DNA from: Burkholderia seminalis DSM 23518 | Lineage (GTDB): Bacteria; Pseudomonadota; Gammaproteobacteria; Burkholderiales; Burkholderiaceae | DNA: 64,000 nucleotides | Direction of reading: 5' to 3' | NCBI RefSeq assembly: GCF_902832885.1 | Contig: NZ_CADFDK010000002.1 | Location: 372,001-436,000, forward strand | Shown: positions 43,853-52,471 of the stretch, in pieces | Layout: each line of letters starts with the position of its first letter | Position numbering within the stretch: the stretch's first letter is position 1 | The notes under the pieces: generated by a model | Seen by the model: only the letters and a program-made list of their open reading frames with translations | Told to the model about the DNA's origin: nothing | The model's database searches: none | Program-made: the position numbers and the translations under genes

Positions 43853-44391
43853 TGCGGGCACGCGTGAGGGTGTGGCGGCGCGGCGCGCGCCGTGCGCTCG
43901 TCGCGGGCGTACTGCTGGGTGGGGCGCTGTCGGCCGGCGGGCCGGCCGCGTTCGCGGAGGAGCCGAAGCCGGCGGCGGCATCGCCGATCTACGGCGTGAC
44001 GATCCCGCCCGGCTACCGGAGGTGGGAAATGGTCGCGCCGGCCGAAGAGGCCGCACCGCTCGACGAGTTGCGCGTGGTGCTCGGCAACCCGGTCGCGATC
44101 CGCGCGCTCGAACAGGCGACGCTGCCGTTTCCCGACGGCACGATCCTCGTGAAGCTCGCGTACAAGCGCAGGCAGTCCGACGAGTTCGCGCCGGCGACGG
44201 TACCCGGCCAGGCGACGACCGTGCAGGTGATGGTGAAGGACGCGCGTCGTTATGCGTCGACGGGCGGCTGGGGCTTCGGGCGCTTCGTCAACGGCGTGCC
44301 GGCGGATATCGGCCAGCATCAGACGTGCTTTGCGTGTCACCAGGCGCGGGTGAAGAACCACGATTATGTGTTCACGCGACTCGCGCCCTGA
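43852..44391 (+). CDS. Cytochrome P460-family protein
   Basis: 179-aa exported c-type haem protein. Basic N terminus and signal (RRALVAGVLLGGALSAGGPA, cleavage near FAEEP). P460 fold: PPGYRRWEMVAPAEE at the start of the domain, EQATLPFPDGTILVKLAYKR in the middle, and the single haem-binding CFACHQAR near the C terminus. P460 proteins oxidise hydroxylamine or take part in peroxide/NO chemistry in some bacteria; the role in Burkholderia is not known. Start overlaps the hydrolase stop codon. A terminator follows. Confidence 0.85.
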   Translation: MRARVRVWRRGARRALVAGVLLGGALSAGGPAAFAEEPKPAAASPIYGVTIPPGYRRWEMVAPAEEAAPLDELRVVLGNPVAIRALEQATLPFPDGTILVKLAYKRRQSDEFAPATVPGQATTVQVMVKDARRYASTGGWGFGRFVNGVPADIGQHQTCFACHQARVKNHDYVFTRLAP

Positions 44392-44420
44392 CGCGACGCG
44401 GCGGTGTGCGTTCGATGGAA

Positions 44421-44449
44421 AGGCGTGCCTTGCGAGGCACGCCTTTTTT
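44421..44449 (+). terminator. Rho-independent terminator
   Basis: AGGCGTGCCT, TGCG loop, AGGCACGCCT, then a T-run. It ends the hydrolase-P460 transcript. Confidence 0.92.
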
Positions 44450-44677
44450 CATGATGCGTGGCGAGCGTGGCGTGGCGGCATGCATCGGCGAGCGGGTTTG
44501 TATCGCACTGTATCTGCGGCCATTCCGGAAAAACTGGCATGCAGAAAGCACCGGTTCCGGAAACATTCGGGATACGTGGGCGGGTTCTACTGTCGACATG
44601 CAGCAAACGTTCGGTGCCAGACGTTCGCACCGGGCGCCCAATGATCGACACCTCAACTTCCGTCAAGGAGAACCCTC

Positions 44678-45004
44678 ATGAAAGCCGCTCGAATCCTCGC
44701 TGTCGCCGTCCTCGCCGTTGCTCCCGCGTTGTCGTTCGCCGATACCGGCCACGGCCTCACGCGTGCCGACGTGCGCGCCGACCTGGTCCGCCTCGAACAG
44801 GCCGGCTACAACCCGGCGCGTAGCGAACCGCACTACCCGGAAGACGTCATCGCCGCGCTGCAGGTCGCGCGTTCCGACCAGAACGGCCCGTCGAAGTCGC
44901 AAGGCGACAACGTGGCCGATGCGTCGACGTCTGCCGGCCATCGCGACGCGGTGCAATCGCGTGCCGCGCAAAACGCGGCCGACGACCTGTACGCGCATTC
45001 GTGA
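44678..45004 (+). CDS. DUF4148-type small exported protein
   Basis: 108-aa secreted or periplasmic protein with signal peptide MKAARILAVAVLAVAPALSF (cleavage after FAD), then the DUF4148 pattern LTRADVRADLVRLEQAGYNP and PHYPEDVIAALQVA. DUF4148 proteins are very common in Burkholderia, abundant in the envelope, and of unknown function. The remaining tail is Ser/Gln/Asp-rich and disordered. AAGGAGA precedes ATG 44678. It stands alone, 84 bp before the next gene. Confidence 0.85.
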   Translation: MKAARILAVAVLAVAPALSFADTGHGLTRADVRADLVRLEQAGYNPARSEPHYPEDVIAALQVARSDQNGPSKSQGDNVADASTSAGHRDAVQSRAAQNAADDLYAHS

Positions 45005-45088
45005 CCCGCTGCCGCGCCTGTCGCAAGCAGGCGCGGCCTTCGTTGCAGCACTTCATTTGAACGACACGACAGAGAAAGGAGCATGACG

Positions 45089-45880
45089 ATGGCCGGTTTG
45101 ATGAAACGCGTTCTGGTGTCCGCCGCGGTGATCGGCGGACTGTCCGGTGCGGTCGCGGCGCAGGCCGCGCCGAAGGAAGACCTGAAGGGCACGAACGTCG
45201 TGCTCGTGCACGGCGCGTTCGCCGACGGGTCGAGCTGGAACCGCGTGATTCCGCTGCTCGAGGCGCGCGGTCTGCACGTGGTGTCGGTGCAGAATCCGCT
45301 GAGTTCGCTTGCCGACGATGCGGCCGCGACGAAGCGTACGATCGACGAGCAGAAGGGACCGGTCGTGCTGGTCGGCCATTCGTGGGCCGGCGTCGTGATC
45401 AGCGAGGCGGGCAACGACGACAAGGTGAAGTCGCTCGTGTACGTCGCGGCGTTCGCGCCCGACAACGGCCAGTCGATCGCCGACGTCACGCAGGGGCTGC
45501 CGGCCCCGTCGTGGGCCGGCGAACTGCGCCAGGACGCGGGCGGTTTCGCGCGGCTGTCGGACAAGGCGATCGCGCAGGATTTCGCGCCGGACCTGCCGCC
45601 CGCGCAGCAGCGCCTCGTCGCGGCGACGCAGGGGCCCTGGTACGGCGGGTGCATCTCGGAGAAGGTCGCGCAGGCCGCGTGGCATGCGAAGCCGTCGACG
45701 TTCGTCGTCGCGACGCAGGACAGGATGATCGATCCGGCACTGCAGGAAACGATGGCGAAGCGGATTGGCGCGACGCTCACGCGCGTGAACGGCAGCCACG
45801 TCGCGATGCTGAGCCAGCCGAAGGCCGTGGCCGACGCGATCATTGCGGCGGCCGAACGCGCGAAGCAGGCGGCGCAGTGA
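45089..45880 (+). CDS. Exported alpha/beta hydrolase
   Basis: 263-aa hydrolase with signal peptide (MKRVLVSAAVIGGLSGAVAA, cleavage near AQAAP). Motifs: VVLVHGAFADGSSWNRV, nucleophile elbow GHSWAG, and NGSHVAML with the catalytic His. Belongs to the group of short hydrolases found in Burkholderia and Streptomyces that include esterases of polyketide-like compounds. Start ATG 45089, since AAGGAG lies 8 bases upstream; ATG 45083 is too near to it. Followed by an amidase gene 76 bp later, likely the same unit. Substrate unknown. Confidence 0.85.
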   Translation: MAGLMKRVLVSAAVIGGLSGAVAAQAAPKEDLKGTNVVLVHGAFADGSSWNRVIPLLEARGLHVVSVQNPLSSLADDAAATKRTIDEQKGPVVLVGHSWAGVVISEAGNDDKVKSLVYVAAFAPDNGQSIADVTQGLPAPSWAGELRQDAGGFARLSDKAIAQDFAPDLPPAQQRLVAATQGPWYGGCISEKVAQAAWHAKPSTFVVATQDRMIDPALQETMAKRIGATLTRVNGSHVAMLSQPKAVADAIIAAAERAKQAAQ

Positions 45881-45956
45881 GTGAACACGGTGCCGCGCTT
45901 TCGCGAGGAAGCGCGGCGCCGCGCGCGTGTGTGATGTCTTTCCATCAGGAGAAGTC

Positions 45957-47357
45957 ATGACCGAACTCTGGCAACTGCCGGCAACCGAACTCGCGAAGCG
46001 CGTGCGGCATCGCGACGTGTCCGCGCGTGAAGTGGCCGACGCCGTGCTCGATCGTCTCGATGCGGTGAATCCGGCGATCAACGCCGTGGTCGAACACCGC
46101 CCCGACGACGTGCGGCGGCAGGCGGATGACGTCGACCGCGCGATCGCGCGCGGCGACGATCCGGGCCCGCTCGCGGGCGTACCCGTCACCGTGAAGATCA
46201 ACATCGACCAGGCCGATTTCGCGACGACCAACGGGACGCGCCTGCAGGAACACCTGATCGCGCACGCCGACAGCCCGGTGGTCGCCAACATCCGGAAGGC
46301 CGGCGGGGTTCTGCTGGGCCGCACCAATTCGCCGACGTTCGCGCTGCGCTGGTTCACGTCGAATCTCGTGCATGGCCGCACGCGCAATCCGCGCAATCCG
46401 TCGTTGACGCCGGGCGGATCGAGCGGCGGCGCGGCGGCTGCGGTGGCCGCCGGGATCGGCCCGCTTGCCCTCGGCACCGACATCGGCGGCTCGGTGCGTT
46501 ACCCGGCCTATGCGTGCGGCGTCCATGGAATCCGGCCGTCGCTCGGCCGCGTGCCGGCGTTCAATGCGTCGTCGCCGGAGCGTGCGATCGGCGCGCAACT
46601 GATGTCGGCGGCGGGGCCGATCGCGCGCACGATCGACGACCTGTCGCTCGCGCTGCGCGCGTTCTCCGCACCCGATCCGCGCGATCCGTGGAGCGTGGCG
46701 GCGCCGTTCGACGGGCGCGAGGTGCCGAAGCGTGCGGCGCTGTGCGTGCGGCCGCGCGGCCTGGCGGTCGTGCCCGAAGTGGAGGCCGCGTTGCGCGATG
46801 CCGCGCGCCGGCTGGTCGACGCGGGCTGGAGCGTCGACGAGATCGACGAGACCCCGCCGCTGCGCGAGGCCGCGCTGCTGCAGGAACAGCTTTGGCTGGG
46901 CGACGGCTTCGATGCGCTGGCGAACGCGGTCGGGCAGGACGGCGATCCGGGCGCGGCCGCGGTGATCGAGGCCGTGCGCGGCAAGGTGCGCGATTTGCCC
47001 GCCGACGTGATCGGCCGCGCGCTGGTTCGCCGCACGACGCTGGCGCGGCAATGGCGGCTGTTTCTGGACGCGTACCCGGTATTGCTGCTGCCGGTGTCGT
47101 CGGAACTGCCGTTCCCGGACGATCTCGACAGGCAGGGGCCGGACGGCTTCGACCGCGTGTGGGAGGCGCAGCTCACGTTGCGCGCGCTGCCCGCGATGGG
47201 GCTGCCGGGGCTGGCCGTCACGACGTCGGTCGTGAACGGCGTGCCGGTGGGCGTGCAGGTGGTCGCCACGCATCATCGCGAGGATCTGTGCCTGCTCGCG
47301 GGGCGCGATATCGAAGCGCGCGGTGCGCCGATCGCGCCGGTCGATCCGGTGGCCTGA
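45957..47357 (+). CDS. Amidase (amidase-signature family)
   Basis: 466-aa amidase-signature enzyme. The Ser-cisSer-Lys triad can be seen: Lys in PVTVKINIDQ, the GGSSGGAAAAVAAGI nucleophile region with cis-Ser, and DIGGSVRYPAYACG with the acyl-Ser. Length and motif arrangement are normal, so it should be active on a carboxamide. GGAG before ATG 45957. Likely co-transcribed with the preceding hydrolase. No transport or regulatory gene points to its substrate. Confidence 0.9.
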   Translation: MTELWQLPATELAKRVRHRDVSAREVADAVLDRLDAVNPAINAVVEHRPDDVRRQADDVDRAIARGDDPGPLAGVPVTVKINIDQADFATTNGTRLQEHLIAHADSPVVANIRKAGGVLLGRTNSPTFALRWFTSNLVHGRTRNPRNPSLTPGGSSGGAAAAVAAGIGPLALGTDIGGSVRYPAYACGVHGIRPSLGRVPAFNASSPERAIGAQLMSAAGPIARTIDDLSLALRAFSAPDPRDPWSVAAPFDGREVPKRAALCVRPRGLAVVPEVEAALRDAARRLVDAGWSVDEIDETPPLREAALLQEQLWLGDGFDALANAVGQDGDPGAAAVIEAVRGKVRDLPADVIGRALVRRTTLARQWRLFLDAYPVLLLPVSSELPFPDDLDRQGPDGFDRVWEAQLTLRALPAMGLPGLAVTTSVVNGVPVGVQVVATHHREDLCLLAGRDIEARGAPIAPVDPVA

Positions 47358-47377
47358 TTGACTTCACTGACGGGCGC

Positions 47378-47413
47378 ATGCGTCGACGAGGTGCGCTGGC
47401 CTCGTCGATGCAT
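47378..47413. terminator. Long hairpin after the amidase
   Basis: ATGC-g-TCGACGAGG, 8-base loop, CCTCGTCGA-t-GCAT: 14-bp stem with one G-T pair. No T-run. Confidence 0.5.
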
Positions 47414-47649
47414 GGCGCCCCCCATGCCATTCTGGAATCCATGACAGCGCGCCGCATGCCGCGCTGATCGCCTCCCGCCTCCTTTCAATTTCCTTCGATG
47501 GCTGACATCGAACGGTCGTCGTCCTGCCTTTCCTGCCCGCCAGCGACCGCGCACGCATAGCGCGCGTCTGCTATTGCATTCCCCGCGGCGCTGATTAGGA
47601 AATGAATTTTTATTGGTTCTGCTTCCCCGGCGGCCCTCGCATAGTGGTG

Positions 47650-47662
47650 CTGACGGCTATAG
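47650..47662 (+). promoter_or_regulatory. Shared 13-bp promoter motif, copy 1
   Basis: CTGACGGCTATAG, containing TATAG as likely -10, 74 bp before the rhodanese start codon. The identical 13-mer precedes the encapsulin gene (49445). Its spacing to both starts is similar, so it probably marks co-regulated promoters. Confidence 0.55.
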
Positions 47663-47735
47663 ACAGCACGCAAGCTGCGACGGCCGAATTCCCGGTGTTT
47701 TTGTTCATACGAATCAGCGAAAACAAGGAAGTGTC

Positions 47736-48206
47736 ATGACGGTTGAACTGGAAGAACGAACCGCTGCGCAACAGGCGCTCGAAGACGCGCGCACGGCGGC
47801 CGCGGCGGCTGGCAAGTCCTATGCGGGCGGCGTGTCGCCGCAAACCGCGTGGGCGCTGTTCTCGGCAGGCGACGCATTGCTGGTGGACGTGCGCACGGCG
47901 GAAGAACGGAAATTCGTCGGTCACGTGCCGGAATCGCTGCACGTGCCGTGGGCGACCGGCACGAGCCTGACGCGCAACCCGCGCTTCGTGCGCGAACTGG
48001 AAGCGAAGACCGGCAAGGACGCCGTCGTGCTGTTGTTGTGCCGCAGCGGCAACCGCTCGGCCCAGGCGGCCGAGGCCGCGGCGAAGGGCGGTTTCACACA
48101 GGTGTTCAATGTGCTCGAAGGGTTCGAGGGCGACCTCGACGAGCGGCAGCAGCGCGGTAGCCAGAACGGTTGGCGCTTCCGCGGCCTGCCGTGGGCGCAG
48201 GACTGA
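47736..48206 (+). CDS. Rhodanese-like sulfurtransferase
   Basis: 156-aa single-domain rhodanese: persulfide loop LCRSGNRSAQAAEAAAKGGF with catalytic Cys in C-R-S-G-N-R, and the front part ALLVDVRTAEERKFVGHVPE. Such proteins move sulfane sulfur from thiosulfate or persulfide. AAGGAA precedes ATG 47736. First of a three-gene row (rhodanese, serine O-acetyltransferase 28 bp later, XRE regulator 8 bp later) placed just before the encapsulin and cysteine desulfurase genes. In family 2A encapsulin loci rhodanese genes are frequent partners. Confidence 0.92.
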   Translation: MTVELEERTAAQQALEDARTAAAAAGKSYAGGVSPQTAWALFSAGDALLVDVRTAEERKFVGHVPESLHVPWATGTSLTRNPRFVRELEAKTGKDAVVLLLCRSGNRSAQAAEAAAKGGFTQVFNVLEGFEGDLDERQQRGSQNGWRFRGLPWAQD

Positions 48207-48234
48207 TTCACGGCCGTTACGGGGAGAAGGCAGC

Positions 48235-49176
48235 ATGGCCGCATTCGACATCGACGACATCGTTCAATCGCTGCAGACGGTGCGCCGCGCATGGCGCGAG
48301 AAGCAGCGGCGCTCGCTCGAACCCGGCGGGCGCGACCTGCCGGCGCGCGAGGCGCTCGCGCAGATCATCGGCGCGCTGAAGGGCGTGCTGTTCCCGATGC
48401 GGCTCGGGCCGCCCGACCTGCGGCAGGAGAGCGAGAACTTCCACGTGGCCCATGCGCTCGACGCGGCGCTCAATGCGCTACTCGCGCAAGTGACGCTCGA
48501 ATTGCGCTACGCGGCGCGTCACCGTCATACCGACGGGGCGCCGCCCGACAACATCGACGCGGTCGCGTCCCAAGCCGTGCAGGCCTTTGCCGCGCGGTTG
48601 CCCGAGATCCGCCGGCTGCTCGACAGCGACGTGCTGGCGGCCTTTCACGGCGATCCGGCGGCCGGCAGCGTCGACGAGGTGCTGCTGTGCTATCCGGGCA
48701 TCCTCGCGATGATCCATCACCGGCTCGCGCACGAGCTGTACGGGCTCGGCCTGCCGCTGCTCGCGCGGATCATCGCCGAGCAGGCGCATGCGGAAACGGG
48801 CATCGACATTCATCCGGGCGCGCGCATCGGCGCGGGCTTCTTCATCGACCACGGCACGGGCGTCGTGATCGGCGAGACGGCGATCATCGGCGAGCGCGTG
48901 CGCGTGTACCAGGCCGTCACGCTCGGCGCGAAGCGCTTCCCGCGCGATGCGGACGGCCATCTGGAGAAAGGGCTCGCGCGCCATCCGATCGTCGAGGACG
49001 ACGTCGTGATCTATGCCGGTGCGACGATCCTCGGCCGCGTGACGATCGGACGCGGCGCGGTGATCGGCGGCAACGTGTGGCTCACGCAGGACGTGCCGCC
49101 CGGCGAAAACGTCACGCAGGCCGTGCTGCGCAGCGAAGCGAACGCCGCGCCGCGCGCGGCGGCGCGCGTCGCCTAG
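48235..49176 (+). CDS. Serine O-acetyltransferase (EpsC/SrpH-type)
   Basis: 313-aa serine acetyltransferase which makes O-acetylserine, the acceptor for sulfide in cysteine synthesis. The helical N-terminal domain ends near residue 175; the left-handed beta-helix starts with GIDIHPGARIGAGFFIDHGT, GVVIGETAIIGERVRVYQAV and TLGAKRFPRDADGHLEKG, and ends GGNVWLTQDVPPG. It is of the longer EpsC/SrpH kind and not the housekeeping CysE. Within the sulfur locus, it could draw on cysteine-derived sulfur or replace cysteine spent by the desulfurase. Start ATG 48235 with GGGGAGAAGG. Confidence 0.92.
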   Translation: MAAFDIDDIVQSLQTVRRAWREKQRRSLEPGGRDLPAREALAQIIGALKGVLFPMRLGPPDLRQESENFHVAHALDAALNALLAQVTLELRYAARHRHTDGAPPDNIDAVASQAVQAFAARLPEIRRLLDSDVLAAFHGDPAAGSVDEVLLCYPGILAMIHHRLAHELYGLGLPLLARIIAEQAHAETGIDIHPGARIGAGFFIDHGTGVVIGETAIIGERVRVYQAVTLGAKRFPRDADGHLEKGLARHPIVEDDVVIYAGATILGRVTIGRGAVIGGNVWLTQDVPPGENVTQAVLRSEANAAPRAAARVA

Positions 49177-49184
49177 GAGGCGCG

Positions 49185-49406
49185 ATGAGCGACCTCATCC
49201 ATCACTTCGGCGCCAACGTGCGCAAGCTGCGCGAGGCGCGCACGTGGTCGCAGGAGCAACTGGCCGAGCATGCGGGGCTGAACCGCTCGTACGTCGGCGA
49301 GATCGAGCGTGGCGAGGCGATCGCGTCGATCGTCACCGCCGACAAGATCGCGCGCGCATTCGACGTGTCGATCTCCGCGCTGCTGCCGGGCGCGTACGTC
49401 ACCTGA
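49185..49406 (+). CDS. XRE-family HTH regulator, 73 aa
   Basis: Minimal Cro/CI-type DNA-binding protein: VRKLREARTWSQEQLAEHAG, LNRSYVGEIERGEAIASIVT and IARAFDVSISALLPG form the five-helix domain with no effector part. TAGGAGG at ideal spacing, 8 bp after the serine acetyltransferase stop. Probably the local regulator of the encapsulin/desulfurase or the upstream operon. With only one domain, its activity must be controlled by a partner or by concentration. Confidence 0.9.
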   Translation: MSDLIHHFGANVRKLREARTWSQEQLAEHAGLNRSYVGEIERGEAIASIVTADKIARAFDVSISALLPGAYVT

Positions 49407-49444
49407 GGCTGCCTTATTTCGTTTCCCTTTCGGTTGTACGGGAC

Positions 49445-49457
49445 CTGACGGCTATAG
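49445..49457 (+). promoter_or_regulatory. Shared 13-bp promoter motif, copy 2
   Basis: Same CTGACGGCTATAG as at 47650, 88 bp before the encapsulin start. It indicates that shell and cargo genes have their own promoter, controlled together with the rhodanese operon. Confidence 0.55.
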
Positions 49458-49544
49458 CATGTTGAGCCGGCAGGGGCGTGCTTCCGATAATCACCCAGCG
49501 TCATAAGCAATCCCGTTTTTCATCTTAAGAACCCGGAGCCACAC

Positions 49545-50477
49545 ATGTCGACCGTTGCAAGCGGCGCGGCTGCGCTGAGCGATCACGCCGCCCGCCAACT
49601 AGCGAACGCTACCAAGACCGTCCCCCAGCTTTCCACGATCACGCCGCGCTGGCTGACCCATCTGCTGCAATGGGTGCCGGTCGAGGCCGGCATCTACCGG
49701 CTGAACCAGGTGAAGAACCCGGAAGCCGTGCGCGCCGCGTGCACGCAGCTCGAGGACGAAAGCGTGCTGCCGCAGACCTTCGTGCCGTACGAGGAACAGC
49801 CGCGCGAATACTTCCTGAACGCGGTCAGCACGGTGCTCGACGTGCATACGCGGATCTCCGATCTCTACAGCAGTCCTCACGATCAGATCAAGGAACAGCT
49901 GCGCCTGACGATCGAGACGATCAAGGAACTGCAGGAAAGCCAGCTGATCAACAACCCGGACTACGGGCTGCTCGCGAACGTGACCGACGAACAGCGGATT
50001 TTCCCGCTGACGGGCGCGCCGACGCCGGACGACCTCGACGAACTGCTGACGAAGGTGTGGAAGGAGCCGGCCTTCTTCCTCACGCACCCGCTCGCGATCG
50101 CCGCGTTCGGCCGCGAATGCACGCGGCGCGGCGTGCCGCCGCCGACGGTCAGCCTGTTCGGCTCGCAGTTCCTCACGTGGCGCGGCATTCCGCTGATTCC
50201 GTCGGACAAGGTGCCGGTCGCGGACGGCAAGACCAAGATCCTGCTGCTGCGCGTCGGCGACAAGCGCCAGGGCGTCGTCGGCCTGTATCAGCCGGGTGTC
50301 GCGGGCGAGCAGGGGCCGGGCCTGTCGGTGCGCTTCATGGGGATCAACAACCAGGCGATCGCGTCGTACCTGATCTCGCTGTATTGCTCGCTCGCGGTCC
50401 ATTCGCCGGATGCGCTGGCTGTCCTCGATGACGTCGAAATCGGCAAGTTCCATGACTATCCCGACACCTACCGTTAA
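49545..50477 (+). CDS. srpI: Family 2A encapsulin shell protein (SrpI-type)
   Basis: 310-aa SrpI/family 2A encapsulin, an HK97-fold protein that assembles into a hollow icosahedral shell in the cytosol. Typical features: the N-arm (residues 1-45), TPRWLTHLLQWVPVEAGIYR, the E-loop/P-domain part with NPDYGLLANVTDEQRIFPLT, and the A-domain with TVSLFGSQFLTWRGIPLIPS and a GVVGLYQPGVAGEQGPGLSV segment. Length matches the family (about 300-310 aa), with no cyclic-nucleotide domain, hence 2A and not 2B. Its stop codon lies within the cysteine desulfurase gene (26-bp overlap), the standard cargo neighbour. Confidence 0.93.
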   Translation: MSTVASGAAALSDHAARQLANATKTVPQLSTITPRWLTHLLQWVPVEAGIYRLNQVKNPEAVRAACTQLEDESVLPQTFVPYEEQPREYFLNAVSTVLDVHTRISDLYSSPHDQIKEQLRLTIETIKELQESQLINNPDYGLLANVTDEQRIFPLTGAPTPDDLDELLTKVWKEPAFFLTHPLAIAAFGRECTRRGVPPPTVSLFGSQFLTWRGIPLIPSDKVPVADGKTKILLLRVGDKRQGVVGLYQPGVAGEQGPGLSVRFMGINNQAIASYLISLYCSLAVHSPDALAVLDDVEIGKFHDYPDTYR

Positions 50478-52452
50478 TCCCGGCCTGGCCGGCGGCGACG
50501 CGCACGCGCTGCCGCACGCGCCGCTGCCGGCGGGGTTGCCCGACCCGGCGACGCTCGCGCGGCTCGCGTCCGAGTTCTTCGCGACGCCGCCCGGGCAGGC
50601 CACCGCGCCCGAGCTGTCGGCCGGCAGCGGCGCGGTCGGCGGCGTGCCGTCGGCGTTGCCGGCGGCCGCGCCGATCCTCGCGTCGGTCAGCAATCCGGTG
50701 CCCGGCGGCTCGCCGCTCGCGGGCCCGGGCGGGGCCGGCACCGGCGTGCCGGGGCTCGCGCTGCCGCAGGGCAAGGTGCCCGGCGCGAACCTCGCGCCGT
50801 CCGCGCCGACGCACGTGCTGTCGCTCGGCAACCGCGTGCCGGCGCTCGCGCCGCATGCGGCCGCGCAGAACGGGCTGCCCGACAACGCCGTGTCGATCGC
50901 GCCCGCGCTCGAACCGCGCGTCGGCGGCGCGGCGCTCGGCGTGCCGCAGGTGAATGCGCCGGCGCCGGAAGGCGCGGCGAAGGCGTCGCCGTACTACTTC
51001 ACCGACGGTTCGCTGCAGGGCTGGCAGCGGACGCCGCAGGACATCGTCGTGCCGTCGAACGGCCTCGCGTCGCCGGAAGCGTTCGGGCTGCCGGGCGACG
51101 ACGCTCTGCGCGAACTGCTCGCCGTGCATCGCGACGTGCCGGTGTCGCGTGCATCGGGCGCCGACGTGCCGCGCTACTTCGTCGACGATACGCATGCCGC
51201 CGAGCCGCAAGGTAAGTTGTATCGCGGCGCGCACCCGCCGTTCGACGTGAACGCGATCCGCCGCGATTTCCCGATCCTGCAGGAGCGCGTGAACGGCAAG
51301 CAGCTCGTCTGGTTCGACAACGCGGCGACGACGCACAAGCCGCAGGCCGTGATCGACCGGCTCGCGTATTTCTACGCACACGAGAACTCGAACATTCACC
51401 GCGCGGCGCATGCCCTGGCGGGCCGCGCGACGGATGCGTACGAGCATGCGCGGGAAACGGTGCGGCGCTTCATCGGCGCGTCGTCGTCGGACGAGATCGT
51501 GTTCGTGCGCGGCACGACCGAGGCGATCAACCTGATCGCGAAGTCGTGGGGCGTGCAGAACGTCGGCGAGGGCGACGAGATCATCGTGTCGAATCTCGAG
51601 CATCACGCGAACATCGTGCCGTGGCAGCAGCTTGCCGCGCTCAAGGGTGCGAAGCTGCGCGTGATTCCGGTCGACGATTCGGGGCAGGTGCTGCTCGACG
51701 AATACCGGAAGCTGCTCAACGACCGCACGAAGATCGTGTCGGTCACGCAGGTGTCGAATGCGCTCGGCACGGTCGTGCCGGTGAAGGAGATCGTCGAGCT
51801 TGCGCATCGCGCGGGTGCGAAGGCGCTCGTCGACGGCGCGCAGTCGATCTCGCACATGCGCGTCGACGTGCAGGCGCTCGATGCGGATTTCTTCGTGTTC
51901 TCCGGGCACAAGATCTACGGGCCGACCGGGATCGGCGTCGTGTACGGCAAGCGCGCGATCCTCGACGACATGCCGCCCTGGCAGGGCGGCGGCAACATGA
52001 TCGCGGACGTGACGTTCGAGCGCACGGTGTTCCAGCCGCCGCCGAACCGGTTCGAAGCCGGCACCGGCAACATCGCGGATGCGGTGGGGCTCGGCGCCGC
52101 GCTCGATTACGTGAACCGCATCGGTATCGAGAACATCGCTCGCTACGAGCACGACCTGCTGGCGTATGCGACGAGCGTGCTCGCGCCGGTACCGGGCGTG
52201 CGGCTCGTCGGCACCGCGCGCGACAAGGCGAGCGTGCTGTCGTTCGTGCTGAAGGGCTATGAAACCGAGGAAGTCGGGCAGGCGCTGAACGAAGAGGGCA
52301 TCGCGGTGCGCTCCGGGCATCACTGCGCGCAGCCGATCCTGCGGCGCTTCGGGCTCGAGGCCACGGTGCGGCCGTCGCTCGCGTTCTACAACACGTGCGA
52401 CGAGGTCGATGCGCTGGTGCGTGTCGTGAAGCGGCTGGCGACGCGCCGTTGA
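50452..52452 (+). CDS. Encapsulated cysteine desulfurase with long disordered N terminus
   Basis: 666-aa cargo enzyme. Residues 1-263 are an Ala/Pro/Gly-rich, mostly disordered extension, as found in family 2A cargo desulfurases for shell targeting; two short aromatic motifs in it (PYYFTDG at 180-186 and PRYFVDD at 240-246) may be contact points. Residues 264-666 form a SufS-type desulfurase: WFDNAATTHKP, PLP-Lys487 (SGHKIYGPTGIG) and catalytic Cys625 (RSGHHCAQPI). It removes sulfur from cysteine as persulfide/sulfur inside the shell. ATG 50452 overlaps the encapsulin stop; a longer in-frame start has no support. Confidence 0.93.
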   Translation: MTIPTPTVNPGLAGGDAHALPHAPLPAGLPDPATLARLASEFFATPPGQATAPELSAGSGAVGGVPSALPAAAPILASVSNPVPGGSPLAGPGGAGTGVPGLALPQGKVPGANLAPSAPTHVLSLGNRVPALAPHAAAQNGLPDNAVSIAPALEPRVGGAALGVPQVNAPAPEGAAKASPYYFTDGSLQGWQRTPQDIVVPSNGLASPEAFGLPGDDALRELLAVHRDVPVSRASGADVPRYFVDDTHAAEPQGKLYRGAHPPFDVNAIRRDFPILQERVNGKQLVWFDNAATTHKPQAVIDRLAYFYAHENSNIHRAAHALAGRATDAYEHARETVRRFIGASSSDEIVFVRGTTEAINLIAKSWGVQNVGEGDEIIVSNLEHHANIVPWQQLAALKGAKLRVIPVDDSGQVLLDEYRKLLNDRTKIVSVTQVSNALGTVVPVKEIVELAHRAGAKALVDGAQSISHMRVDVQALDADFFVFSGHKIYGPTGIGVVYGKRAILDDMPPWQGGGNMIADVTFERTVFQPPPNRFEAGTGNIADAVGLGAALDYVNRIGIENIARYEHDLLAYATSVLAPVPGVRLVGTARDKASVLSFVLKGYETEEVGQALNEEGIAVRSGHHCAQPILRRFGLEATVRPSLAFYNTCDEVDALVRVVKRLATRR

Positions 52453-52471
52453 CGGTGATGTCGTTGTTGCC

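Larger units (their letters stand above)
47358..47735. other. 380-bp region with terminator hairpin and sulfur-locus promoter
   Basis: Contains a long hairpin (47378-47413) that ends the amidase unit, then a lower-GC stretch (47590-47730) with the promoter of the rhodanese operon. The AT-rich patch near 47595-47620 (ATGAATTTTTATT) would suit a CysB-type regulator. No gene seen. Confidence 0.5.

Noticed and set aside
49545-50477. Reading the SrpI-type protein as a phage capsid remnant
   Set aside because: Encapsulins share the HK97 fold, but there are no other phage genes here and the overlapping desulfurase cargo is diagnostic of a family 2A encapsulin.
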